From the NCBI GenBank assembly GCA_964616875.1, contig CAZTSJ010000277.1, positions 1 through 6,723 on the forward strand: 6,723 nucleotides of DNA, in the 5' to 3' direction. Every line of letters begins with the position of its first letter. The stretch's first letter is position 1. Of this stretch, positions 6,526 to 6,723 are shown in pieces. The translations under genes were made by a program, and so were the position numbers. This DNA is from RBG-16-66-20 sp964616875. GTDB lineage: Bacteria > Pseudomonadota > Gammaproteobacteria > Burkholderiales > SG8-39. The notes beneath the pieces are model-generated. The model worked only from the letters and a program-made list of their open reading frames with translations, was not told the DNA's origin and did not search any database.

Positions 6526-6723
6526 GGTTGTCCCGGTGGTCGGCGGAGTTCTTGTAGCGCGTTGCGGAGCGGGCGAAGCGCGGCACGGTGCTCCAGGAAC
6601 CGCCGCGGCTGACACGCTGCGCACAATCGCCGGCGAGCCACGCCGTCCCGTCGGCGGGCGCGCCCGCATAGCTCGCGTTCCAGCAGTCCTCGGTCCACTC
6701 CCAGGCGTTGCCGAGCATGTCGT
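6491..6723 (-). CDS. SUMF1/formylglycine-generating-enzyme-like domain protein, C-terminal fragment
   Basis: Only the last 77 or so residues are in the window; the frame stays open at the right edge. DMLGNAWEWTEDCWN, then RVSRGGSW and a terminal GFRLARTLD, are the hallmark C-terminal blocks of the SUMF1 (C-type-lectin-like) fold used by formylglycine-generating enzymes and relatives. True aerobic FGEs carry two copper-binding cysteines just after the RGGS motif. Here that stretch reads STVPRFARSATRYKNSADHRDN with no cysteine, so sulfatase-activating FGE activity is unlikely. Family members without those cysteines have various or unknown roles. The ATG at 6716 is internal: the preceding codon (Asp) continues the canonical DMLGN motif. 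It converges on the DUF2877 gene and need not share its function. Confidence 0.88.
   Translation of the reverse strand, partial: DMLGNAWEWTEDCWNASYAGAPADGTAWLAGDCAQRVSRGGSWSTVPRFARSATRYKNSADHRDNLTGFRLARTLD

Overview
The window is GC-rich, tightly packed bacterial DNA with five complete or near-complete genes and one gene fragment. High G+C codon choice and an imperfect palindrome of the type that translates as 'SVI.AKAG.Q' point to a proteobacterium, most likely a betaproteobacterium. This placement is an inference from style, not from a marker gene.

Layout. (1) Positions 1-2013, + strand: the 3' part of a branched-chain-amino-acid/amide-type (HAAT family) ABC importer. The permease C-terminus (LivM), first ATPase (LivG) and second ATPase (LivF) are read as one continuous polypeptide. 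(2) Positions 1940-4863, - strand: a two-gene unit, a DUF1116 protein (AllG/YlbE type) followed by FdrA (AllF type), coupled through an ATGA overlap. The fdrA frame carries a 74-bp palindromic element in frame, and its 3' end overlaps the transporter gene tail to tail. (3) Positions 4884-6525, + strand: carbamate kinase, then a DUF2877 protein (AllH/YlbF type) overlapping it by 17 nt. Only 20 nt separate the divergent start codons of the DUF1116 and kinase genes. (4) Positions 6491-6723, - strand: the C-terminal end of a SUMF1/formylglycine-generating-enzyme-like domain protein that runs off the right edge and overlaps the DUF2877 gene tail to tail. No intergenic stretch exceeds about 20 nt, and I saw no RNA genes, CRISPR or insertion sequences.

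How the genes work together. FdrA, DUF1116 and DUF2877 are the three protein families reported to form oxamate carbamoyltransferase (AllFGH) in Escherichia coli. That enzyme converts oxalurate plus phosphate to oxamate and carbamoyl phosphate. Carbamate kinase then uses carbamoyl phosphate to make ATP, CO2 and ammonia. The window therefore holds a full set for the energy-yielding last steps of ureide (allantoin-type) breakdown. The set is split over two divergent strands rather than forming one operon. The neighbouring HAAT-type importer may bring in a ureide or amide instead of a branched-chain amino acid, but this is inferred only from proximity.

Most notable points: the permease-ATPase-ATPase fusion with one apparently degenerate ATP site; the palindromic element inside the fdrA reading frame; the very short divergent start region with face-to-face -10-like sequences; and an N-terminal module on the DUF1116 protein that, as I recall, sits at the C-terminus of FdrA in E. 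coli.
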